48,933 nt of DNA from Bacteroidota bacterium (GTDB lineage Bacteria > Bacteroidota > Ignavibacteria > Kapaibacteriales > UBA961), in NCBI GenBank assembly GCA_020852855.1, contig JADZAA010000062.1:1-48933 (forward strand), given 5' to 3'. The notes under the pieces are model-generated. The model was not told where the DNA came from and did no database searches. It saw nothing but the letters and a program-made list of their open reading frames with translations. Below, piece after piece: positions 42,744-48,933 of the stretch (positions are counted from its first letter, which is position 1; each line of letters starts with the position of its first letter). The position numbers and the translations under genes were made by a program.

Positions 42744-43838
42744 ATGAACGTAGTTGTTTCAGCCGGCGGAACAGGCGGCGACTTATTTCCCGCAGTTGCA
42801 GTTGTAGAACAGCTTGCGCAACTTGTCGGCAGCGGGTTTTCCGCTGAATTTGTCGGCAGTTCCGTGCGCATCGAGTCACGCATAGTTCCGTCTTTGGGTT
42901 ACGGCTTCACGCCGATTCCCGTAACGGGCTTCAAAGGTTTAATGCATAGTTCCACGCTTGCTTTGCCGTGGCGTATATTTCGTTCCGAGCAAATAGTCGG
43001 CTCGCTGTTAAAGCGTCAGTGCCCGGCCGGAATGATTTGCGGCGGCACATATATAAGTTTTCCGGCAGCACGGGCGGCTTTCAAGCGGAATATTCCCGTT
43101 ATGCTGATAGAGCCTAATGTTAGGCCGGGCAAAACTAATCGCCTGCTCGCCAAGAAAGCAACAAAAATTATTGCGGCATTTGAGGAATCAAAAGAGTATT
43201 TTTCGCCGGAAATTCAAAGAAAAACAGTTGTTACGGGAAATCCGACGCGCCAATCTCTATCGCTTTCTATACCGGAACAAAAAAGTGTGCGTTTGAGCCT
43301 TGGTCTCAAGCCCGATGTTTTTACGGTTTTTGTTTTCGGCGGAAGTTTGGGTGCAAAAGCGTTAAATACGGCAGTTGAAAGAGCTTTGCCGCAAATTACC
43401 GGTACGGAAATTCAAATTATATGGCAAACCGGATCCAATTACACTCCGCCCGATAAACTACCCCGAAACGTTGTTGCTTTCAATTTTATAGATGATATGG
43501 CCGCTTCTTATTCGGCGGCCGATTTAGTTGTGTGTCGTGCAGGCGGAGGAACGGTAGCCGAGCTTGGCAATGTCGGCAAACCCGCCATACTTGTACCGCT
43601 GCCGTCGGCATCAAACAACGAACAATATTTCAATGCACGTGCAATGGAAACGGCAGAAGCCGGATTAATGGTGTCTAACGCAGATATTGATGCACGTTTA
43701 ATGCCTTTGCTTTACGATTTCATCAATAACAAAACAAAACTTACGGCTATGACTGCCGCAGCTGCCCGACTTGCCCGACCGAATGCCGCCCGACTTGCGG
43801 CCGAAGAATTTTTGGCTATGATTAGCGATTGCGTTTAA
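42744..43838 (+). CDS. murG: MurG-type UDP-GlcNAc:lipid I N-acetylglucosaminyltransferase
   Basis: A 364-residue GT28 glycosyltransferase that makes lipid II at the inner face of the membrane. The N-terminal glycine loop SAGGTGGDLFPA (residues 6-17) carries Asp13 where MurG normally has His (GGTGGH), a residue important for catalysis in E. coli. The second G loop is VFGGSLGAKALN. The donor site is seen in CRAGGGTVAELGNVGKPAILVPLP followed by NNEQ. The overall fold and length are normal MurG. No mur cluster surrounds it; the next gene is a PH-like membrane protein. A diverged glycosyltransferase with another acceptor is the alternative, given the Asp substitution. Confidence 0.85.
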   Translation: MNVVVSAGGTGGDLFPAVAVVEQLAQLVGSGFSAEFVGSSVRIESRIVPSLGYGFTPIPVTGFKGLMHSSTLALPWRIFRSEQIVGSLLKRQCPAGMICGGTYISFPAARAAFKRNIPVMLIEPNVRPGKTNRLLAKKATKIIAAFEESKEYFSPEIQRKTVVTGNPTRQSLSLSIPEQKSVRLSLGLKPDVFTVFVFGGSLGAKALNTAVERALPQITGTEIQIIWQTGSNYTPPDKLPRNVVAFNFIDDMAASYSAADLVVCRAGGGTVAELGNVGKPAILVPLPSASNNEQYFNARAMETAEAGLMVSNADIDARLMPLLYDFINNKTKLTAMTAAAARLARPNAARLAAEEFLAMISDCV

Positions 43839-43863
43839 TGTTAAATTTAGAAAAAACATAGAT

Positions 43864-44358
43864 ATGAAGCGTCAATCTTTGCCCGACGTGGCGACGGTGC
43901 GCGAATTTCGCGGACGATTAGATATTTATTGGCAGTCTACCGCCGTATATGCCGTTGCGCTGGTGATGTATTCACTGCTGAAAGGCGTTATCGAAGCCGG
44001 CAGGGTTTCTCTGGCGATATACGATCCTATCGTAATGCTTCTGTTCGGCTTCGTACTGATTTCGGCTGTCGCTTTATGCATTCGTCGGTATATGCGCCCC
44101 GTTATTGTTATCACTTCCGATTGCTTAATAGTGCGCAATCATTTACGCGAGAAACGGCTGCCGTACAGTGAAATTACCCGCATCGCTTTCGGACGCGGCG
44201 GACGCTCGCGGCTTGCACGTTATCGCATAATCAAAATTAAAATGTCTAACCGCCGGCGTGCCATAAGAATCAGGCCTTCGCTGTTCGAAAATGACCGTGA
44301 ACTGATGACTGCGGTTACAGATTTAAAGCGCAGACTCGGCAAATCGCCCATAGCATAA
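43864..44358 (+). CDS. Two-helix membrane protein with a PH-like C-terminal domain
   Basis: A 164-residue protein. Two hydrophobic helices (about residues 22-42 and 54-74) precede a cytoplasmic, basic beta-rich domain (80-164) with [28 protein letters not shown]. That is the typical opening of bacterial PH-like (bPH/YdbT-type) domains. No enzymatic motif is seen and I assign no function. It lies 25 bp after murG and is probably co-transcribed, with 71 bp to the acyl-CoA carboxylase gene. Confidence 0.7.
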   Translation: MKRQSLPDVATVREFRGRLDIYWQSTAVYAVALVMYSLLKGVIEAGRVSLAIYDPIVMLLFGFVLISAVALCIRRYMRPVIVITSDCLIVRNHLREKRLPYSEITRIAFGRGGRSRLARYRIIKIKMSNRRRAIRIRPSLFENDRELMTAVTDLKRRLGKSPIA

Positions 44359-44429
44359 TTATTGCTTTAAGCGAGGCTTTAATTACAAAAAATACAAATA
44401 AAAACTCATCTGTAAATTTTCGGAATTTT

Positions 44430-45974
44430 ATGACTTCACGCATAGAGCAATTAGAAAGGTTGCGTCGCGAGGCATTGCTTGGCGGCGGCGAAAAACGTAT
44501 TGCCGACCAGCATCGCAAAGGGAAACTGACTGCACGCGAACGACTCGATTTACTATTGGACGAAGGCTCGTTCGAGGAAACCGATATGTTTGCGCGGCAT
44601 CGCTCAAATCGCTTCGGATTGGAAAAAAATCGTCCGTTAGGCGACGGCGTTATTACCGGAACAGGAAAAATTCACGGAAGAACAGTATGTGTTTTTTCAC
44701 AAGATTTCACGGTTTTCGGCGGCTCGTTATCGGAAGTTTACGCCGAGAAAATATGTAAAATCATGGACTTGGCCGTGAAAATAGGCGCACCGGTAATAGG
44801 GCTGAACGATTCGGGCGGCGCACGTATTCAGGAAGGTGTTGTTTCGCTTGGCGGATATGCCGATATTTTCCTGCGAAATACGCTGGCAAGCGGTGTTGTG
44901 CCGCAAATATCCGCAATTCTCGGCCCTTGTGCAGGCGGAGCGGTTTATTCGCCGGCCATTACGGATTTTATATTCATGGTAAAAAATACGTCGCACATGT
45001 TCGTAACAGGCCCAAACGTCGTCAAAACCGTTACGCACGAAGAAATTACATTCGAGGAATTAGGCGGCGCGAACTCTCATGCGTCGCGCTCGGGCGTTGC
45101 TCATTTCGCTTGCGAAAACGAAATAGATTGCCTGCGCAAAATCAGAAAAATGACGACTTTTCTGCCTTCGAATAATCGCTCTGCGGCACCGAAAATTCCA
45201 ACTGCCGACCGACCTGACCGGCTGTGCGAGCGTTTGGACACCATCGTTCCGTCTAATCCAAACAAGCCTTACGATATTCGGGAAGTTATACGCGAAATTG
45301 CCGATGAAGGCGATTTCCTTGAGGTTCACGCCGATTATGCACCCAATATTATCGTCGGTTTCATAACGCTTGACGGACGTTCAGTTGGCGTTGTAGCAAA
45401 TCAACCGGCTTCTATGGCGGGCGTTTTGGACATAAACGCAAGTGTAAAGGGTGCGCGTTTTGTTCGTTTTTGCGATTGCTTCAATATCCCGCTTGCAGTT
45501 TTTGAAGATGTGCCCGGATTTCTTCCCGGTTCAGACCAAGAATGGCGCGGTATTATTCGACACGGTGCAAAACTTCTCTACGCTTTTTGCGAGGCTACCG
45601 TACCGAAAATGACCGTTATCACACGCAAGGCTTACGGCGGTGCTTACGACGTGATGAACTCCAAACATATACGCGGCGATTACAATATTGCCTGGCCAAC
45701 TGCCGAAATTGCCGTTATGGGTGCAAAAGGTGCCGTTGAAATTCTTTTTAATAAAGAAATTAAGTCTGCCGCTAATCCTGAAATTCGCGCCGCAGAACTT
45801 GAAGCCGAGTATAATGAACAATTTTGTAATCCCTATGAAGCCGCCGAGCGCGGCTATATTGACGATGTTATTTACCCTCGCGAAACACGTTGCCGCCTGA
45901 TTCGTGCTTTGCATATACTCGAAACTAAGCGTGACGAAAACCCTTGGAAAAAACACGGTAATATACCACTCTGA
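44430..45974 (+). CDS. Acyl-CoA (propionyl-CoA) carboxylase beta subunit / carboxyltransferase
   Basis: A 514-residue biotin-dependent carboxyltransferase that moves CO2 from biotin to an acyl-CoA, probably propionyl-CoA, or runs in reverse as methylmalonyl-CoA decarboxylase alpha. Key motifs are [48 protein letters not shown] (oxyanion hole), [12 protein letters not shown] and, in the second half, [20 protein letters not shown] and [10 protein letters not shown]. The length matches PccB/MmdA. No biotin-carrier or biotin-carboxylase gene is adjacent, so the complex partners lie elsewhere. It ends at a hairpin terminator at 45983-46018. Confidence 0.93.
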   Translation: MTSRIEQLERLRREALLGGGEKRIADQHRKGKLTARERLDLLLDEGSFEETDMFARHRSNRFGLEKNRPLGDGVITGTGKIHGRTVCVFSQDFTVFGGSLSEVYAEKICKIMDLAVKIGAPVIGLNDSGGARIQEGVVSLGGYADIFLRNTLASGVVPQISAILGPCAGGAVYSPAITDFIFMVKNTSHMFVTGPNVVKTVTHEEITFEELGGANSHASRSGVAHFACENEIDCLRKIRKMTTFLPSNNRSAAPKIPTADRPDRLCERLDTIVPSNPNKPYDIREVIREIADEGDFLEVHADYAPNIIVGFITLDGRSVGVVANQPASMAGVLDINASVKGARFVRFCDCFNIPLAVFEDVPGFLPGSDQEWRGIIRHGAKLLYAFCEATVPKMTVITRKAYGGAYDVMNSKHIRGDYNIAWPTAEIAVMGAKGAVEILFNKEIKSAANPEIRAAELEAEYNEQFCNPYEAAERGYIDDVIYPRETRCRLIRALHILETKRDENPWKKHGNIPL

Positions 45975-45982
45975 AAAATCTA

Positions 45983-46024
45983 TTAAGGCCGTGCGACACA
46001 TTAAGTCTGCGGCCTTAACGTTTT
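45983..46024 (+). terminator. Terminator after the acyl-CoA carboxylase gene
   Basis: TTAAGGCCG (45983-45991) and CGGCCTTAA (46010-46018) form a perfect 9-bp stem followed by CGTTTT. Confidence 0.75.
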
Positions 46025-46273
46025 GGTGGCTTGGCGCAGGGCAGTTGGACATAAATGTTCATGCAGGCGTGAACGCTTGAATGACCGACCGGACTTTTCG
46101 GCAGTCATAATCCCAGCCTTGTGTAGAACCGCTTGTTACCGGTTCGGTGTTCTTTATCGCATGTTGGGTTGTCGGTCGTTCTTGGGGTGCGGTTGTACAG
46201 CCACACTCTTTGCCAAGCTTGTGTTGTAGCGTGGGCTTGTGCAAGCTGCAAATGTGCTTGACTACTGCGTTGG
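46025..46273. other. Non-coding boundary of the hsd locus
   Basis: This 249-base stretch downstream of hsdM has a composition visibly unlike hsdM: richer in G+C and rich in short GTT/GCTTG words. It contains small open frames on both strands (for example minus 46059-46244) but none shows a family pattern or a supported start. I treat it as a probable boundary between the chromosome and the accessory restriction locus. No tRNA or clear attachment repeat is seen. Confidence 0.3.
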
Positions 46274-47791
46274 CTATTCGTCTCCGTTTATGGTTTCCAT
46301 TATTTCTTTAAAACTGTTTAGTCCTGCCTCAATGTTTTCTATAATTTCATTTGCCAAAACATCAGGGTCGGGCAAATTGTCTAAGTCTGTGAGGCTTTTG
46401 TCTTTAATCCAAAACATATCCAAGTTGGTTTTGTCACGCTCAATGATTTCTTGATAGGTGAATTTTCTCCAACGACCTTCAGGATTTTCTTCGCTCCAAG
46501 TTTCTACTCGTTTGTTTCGGTTTTCAGGATTATAGCATTTTACAAAGTCTTTCAAATGCTCCGAAGTCATCGGGTTTTTCTTGAGCGTGTGGCTTATGTT
46601 GCTGCGGTAATCGTAAATCCAGACTTCTTTTGTCCAAGGGTCTTTGGAAGCAGGTTTGTTGTCGAAAAACAACACATTTGCTTTTACGCCTTGAGCATAA
46701 AATATCCCTGTCGGCAAGCGTAAAATGGTGTGCAGCTCGGTCGTTTTCAATAATTCTTTACGCACGGTTTCACCTGCTCCGCCTTCAAACAACACATTAT
46801 CGGGCAATACTACGGCTGCTTCGCCTGTGAGTTTGAGCAGCGTTTTTATGTGTTGCAAAAAGTTCAGTTGTTTGTTGGCGGTGGTTGCCACAAAGTCCTG
46901 ACGATTGATAATGTAGTCTTGCTTTTCTTGTTTGCTTTCTTCGTTGGTAATGGTCATACTGCTTTTTTTACCAAAAGGCGGATTGGCAAGTACATAATCA
47001 AAACGCTGACCGTTGTCTGAAATCAGGGCATCTGCCGAAGAAATCAATGGTTTGCCATCTATTTCGCCAATGTTGTGCAGAAACATATTCATCAAACACA
47101 TTCTGCGGGTGTTGGCTACAATTTCGTTTCCGTAAAAGGTTTTGTTTTTCAAAAACTCTTTTTCCTCTTTATCTAATTCCTGTGCTTTGATAAAATCATA
47201 AGCTGCCAAAAAGAAACCACCTGTACCGCAAGCAGGGTCGTTAATGGTTCGCATTGGTTTAGGGCGAACACAAGTCACCATTGTTTTGATTAATGAACGT
47301 GGCGTAAAATATTGCCCTGTACCGCTTTTGGTGTCTTCGGCATTTTTCTCCAGCAGACCTTCGTAGATTTTCCCCTTTATGTCGGTTCCCATCAGGCTCC
47401 ATTGCTCTTTGTCAATCATATCAATGATTTTTAAGAGTTTGGAGGGGTCTTGTATTTTGTTTTGGCTCTTTACGAAAATCTGTCCCAATGTCCCTTTTTC
47501 GCTACCCAAACTGCGAAGCATTTGGTTATAGAATGTTTCCAACTCCAAGCCACGTTTTTGAGATAGCGTTTGCCAGTCACAGGTTTCGCCTTTGGGGTCT
47601 TCTTCGCCTTGGGCGTTTTTGAGTTTAGGGAATTTTAATCCTTTGCTGTATGGCGGTTTGTTGAATTCATCTGCCATTTTAAGGAAAAGCAAATAGGTGA
47701 TTTGCTCTAAATAATCACCATAACCCACGCCATCATCACGAAGGACGTTGGCGAAATTCCACACTTTTGATACGATTGCACTTTCTGACAT
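46274..47791 (-). CDS. hsdM: Type I restriction-modification system DNA methyltransferase subunit HsdM
   Basis: A 505-residue N6-adenine methyltransferase subunit. The N-terminal HsdM_N helical domain starts with SKVWNFANVLRDDGVGYGDYLEQITYLLFLKM. The SAM-binding motif is DPACGTGG (185-192) and the catalytic motif NPPF (270-273). The protein seems complete and could methylate DNA if paired with an HsdS. In its direction of transcription it follows a RAYT-type transposase gene (16-bp gap) and a truncated hsdS. No hsdR is in the window. AT-rich composition relative to neighbours suggests horizontal acquisition. Confidence 0.96.
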   Translation of the reverse strand: MSESAIVSKVWNFANVLRDDGVGYGDYLEQITYLLFLKMADEFNKPPYSKGLKFPKLKNAQGEEDPKGETCDWQTLSQKRGLELETFYNQMLRSLGSEKGTLGQIFVKSQNKIQDPSKLLKIIDMIDKEQWSLMGTDIKGKIYEGLLEKNAEDTKSGTGQYFTPRSLIKTMVTCVRPKPMRTINDPACGTGGFFLAAYDFIKAQELDKEEKEFLKNKTFYGNEIVANTRRMCLMNMFLHNIGEIDGKPLISSADALISDNGQRFDYVLANPPFGKKSSMTITNEESKQEKQDYIINRQDFVATTANKQLNFLQHIKTLLKLTGEAAVVLPDNVLFEGGAGETVRKELLKTTELHTILRLPTGIFYAQGVKANVLFFDNKPASKDPWTKEVWIYDYRSNISHTLKKNPMTSEHLKDFVKCYNPENRNKRVETWSEENPEGRWRKFTYQEIIERDKTNLDMFWIKDKSLTDLDNLPDPDVLANEIIENIEAGLNSFKEIMETINGDE

Positions 47792-47807
47792 ATTGATATT
47801 TTTCTGT

Positions 47808-48488
47808 TTATTTGTAAAATTTGTCTTTGTCCCATTTTAATGGGTTGTTGATAATGTATTGGGAAATGGTATGAAAAGATTTTTCATCTCTAATGATATG
47901 GTCGTGGAAACGGGTTTGCCATTCAAATTTATAACCCAATCGGTGGGAATGTTTGCTAACAGCCGATTTGTATCCACCAATGATAGATGATATAGAATTT
48001 TTGCCGATATTTTGAAATCTGTTTGTTGGGTCGGGGGTGGGTTGAGATAGTTGAGACAGGGCATGCCCTGTCTGTACGGGGGATTCGGGAGTGGGTTGAG
48101 ATAGTTGAGACAGGGCATGCCCTGTCTGTACGGGGGATTCGGGGGTGGGTTGAGATAGTTGAGACAGGGCATGCCCTGTCTGTACGTTCGTATTGCCGTT
48201 TTCATTATCATCATTTCCGTTCAAAATCAAAATCCCGTGTATATGATTGGGCATTACCACAAATTCGCCTAATTCAATGTTTTTTGCATGGTTTTTTATT
48301 TCATGCCATAATATATCCGCAATAATACCTACGGCAGATAATTGCATTTTGCCATTGATTATTTCCCCAAAAAAATGTTCCCGATTTTGGGTGCAAATGG
48401 TAATGAAATACGAACCTGCCCAGCGGTAATCCCATGTTTGTAACCGAGCAGAAGCAATGCGATATTTATTTTGAAATTTATCTGACAT
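47808..48488 (-). CDS. IS200-like/RAYT-type transposase with internal repeat insertion
   Basis: A 226-residue Y1-transposase-family protein of the REP-associated (RAYT) kind. Family features are WAGSYFITICTQNR near residue 23, the metal-binding His pair in VVMPNHIHGILIL (77-89) and the catalytic Tyr211 in SQYIINNPLKW. Between the two catalytic halves, residues 102-152 are three near-identical 18-residue repeats (VQTGHALSQLSQPTPESP type) encoded by the 54-bp DNA repeats at 48033-48186. No flanking terminal hairpins of a full IS200 element are evident, so it is likely a domesticated, non-autonomous transposase. It sits 1 bp after the hsdS remnant and 16 bp before hsdM. Confidence 0.85.
   Translation of the reverse strand: MSDKFQNKYRIASARLQTWDYRWAGSYFITICTQNREHFFGEIINGKMQLSAVGIIADILWHEIKNHAKNIELGEFVVMPNHIHGILILNGNDDNENGNTNVQTGHALSQLSQPTPESPVQTGHALSQLSQPTPESPVQTGHALSQLSQPTPDPTNRFQNIGKNSISSIIGGYKSAVSKHSHRLGYKFEWQTRFHDHIIRDEKSFHTISQYIINNPLKWDKDKFYK
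48033..48186. repeat. Three 54-bp tandem repeats, each with a perfect 18-bp palindrome
   Basis: Units are 48033-48086, 48087-48140 and 48141-48186 (the last partial); units 1 and 2 differ at one base. Each contains GACAGGGCATGCCCTGTC, a perfect palindrome, at 48055-48072, 48109-48126 and 48163-48180. The period is a multiple of three, so the transposase reading frame stays open. Confidence 0.97.
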
Positions 48489-48489
48489 C

Positions 48490-48807
48490 TTATTGCTTGC
48501 TTTTCTTTTTAATGATTAGTTTCTTCTTCTCTTGTTCTTTAGCCAATTTCTCGGCTTGTATTTTTTTGAGCAACTCACCGGCTGGTTCGTAGTCTGCTGC
48601 GGCTTTGCATTGTTCTATTTCTGCCTCGCTGAGCAGCTTGCCTTCAAAGGCTTTTTTCAAAATGCTTTGGCGAAGGGCTTCGGCTTTTTCTATGCTCTCG
48701 TTTATGCTTTGCTCCATGTTGTCGCAGACGGATAGGCGGCTTTCTATTTCCTGGACGATTTGGGTTTGTTCTTGGATAGAGCAAAGTGCAAAATAAGCGT
48801 TATTCAA
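48490..48807 (-). pseudogene. hsdS: C-terminal remnant of type I specificity subunit HsdS
   Basis: About 105 residues matching only the last part of HsdS: the second conserved coiled coil and tail (CSIQEQTQIVQEIESRLSVCDNMEQSI...ALRQSILKKAFEGKL). Normal HsdS is about 400 residues with two target-recognition domains, both missing here. The frame opens with a TTG at 48807 and meets a TAA at 48817-48819 just upstream, so homology is broken near 48785. The likely cause is insertion of the rightward element starting at 48867, or recombination among hsdS fragments. If expressed, it could not by itself specify a DNA target. Confidence 0.8.
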
Positions 48808-48866
48808 TTTACATAGTTACCGTTAAATATTCACACAAAACAGGGTTGCATTTACTTAAAAAAACT

Positions 48867-48933
48867 ATGGCAAAAGTACTAGTAATAAAAGGTTACACCT
48901 CAGAGCAGATTAAAGCCGAGCTCAGCGAGTGTG
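48867..48933 (+). CDS. Start of an unidentified rightward gene, cut by the window edge (possible IS transposase)
   Basis: An ATG at 48867 opens 22 codons (MAKVLVIKGYTSEQIKAELS...) that run off the window. The short peptide looks like the beginning of a helix-turn-helix transposase N-terminus, perhaps IS630-like, which would explain the adjacent broken hsdS. The evidence is only pattern memory plus context, so identity is uncertain. Confidence 0.35.
   Translation, partial: MAKVLVIKGYTSEQIKAELSEC

Noticed and set aside
46059-46244. A 61-residue leftward ORF after hsdM
   Set aside because: The peptide is threonine/proline-rich with no recognisable family; probably chance in a boundary region.
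48033-48186. Three direct repeats that could look like a short CRISPR array
   Set aside because: Units are contiguous 54-bp tandem copies without unique spacers and lie in frame within a transposase gene; no cas genes are present.
47808-48488. A complete IS200/IS605 element
   Set aside because: No TnpB partner and no terminal hairpins were seen at its borders; it abuts hsdS and hsdM within 1-16 bp.

Overview
The window looks like a chromosomal segment from a bacterium of the Bacteroidota/Chlorobiota side of the FCB group (Ignavibacteria or Kapabacteria-like lineages are possible; I cannot place it further). Three things point there. Several starts are preceded by a -7 element of the form TAnnTTTG (for example 9165-9172, 11165-11172, 37164-37171). 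Start codons generally lack Shine-Dalgarno sequences and have A-rich leaders. The gene content (tricorn-type protease, SPOR and LytR_C proteins, M32 peptidase, HpnC/HpnD) also fits.

Region 1 (1-9.1 kb) is mostly leftward: a SMUG2-like glycosylase, an M32 carboxypeptidase, a rightward DoxX protein, a pentaheme cytochrome lipoprotein overlapping a formylglycine-generating-enzyme-like lipoprotein, a membrane acyltransferase-like protein, an APH/P-loop kinase fusion and a PAP2 phosphatase. Region 2 (9.2-18.5 kb) is mostly rightward: hpnC-hpnD (squalene synthesis), rpsT, tRNA-Arg(ACG), a leftward class I cytochrome c, an intergenic stretch rich in inverted repeats, a TPR protein, an OmpR-type response regulator, a FtsB/DivIC-like protein and a tricorn protease homologue.

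Region 3 (18.5-36.7 kb) is the centrepiece: 17 leftward, tightly packed genes. In transcription order they are a membrane-anchored cytochrome c, narG, narH, narJ, narI, a small membrane protein, two different NarK-family transporters, a hemerythrin, moaA, moeA, a TauE/SafE permease, mobA, moaD, moeB-rhodanese, moaE and a moaC-moaB fusion. It reads as a self-sufficient nitrate-respiration (or, less likely, nitrite-oxidation) module: electron entry, catalytic enzyme with its chaperone, substrate/product transport, and the whole pathway from GTP to bis-MGD cofactor. Upstream of the first gene is a perfect TATGAC-N4-GTCATA inverted repeat of the CRP/FNR/NnrR type, placed near -41 of a candidate promoter.

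Region 4 (37.2-46 kb) is housekeeping: gcvP, a LytR_C protein with an ECF sigma factor, a SPOR protein, murG (with an unexpected Asp in its first glycine loop), a PH-like membrane protein and an acyl-CoA carboxylase beta subunit. Region 5 (46-48.9 kb) is an accessory locus: hsdM, an IS200/RAYT-type transposase carrying three in-frame 54-bp repeats that each contain a perfect 18-bp palindrome, a truncated hsdS remnant, and the first codons of a rightward gene that may belong to an insertion sequence. Intergenic stretches are generally short; the two over 300 bases (12180-12639 and 36680-37211) are described in the features.
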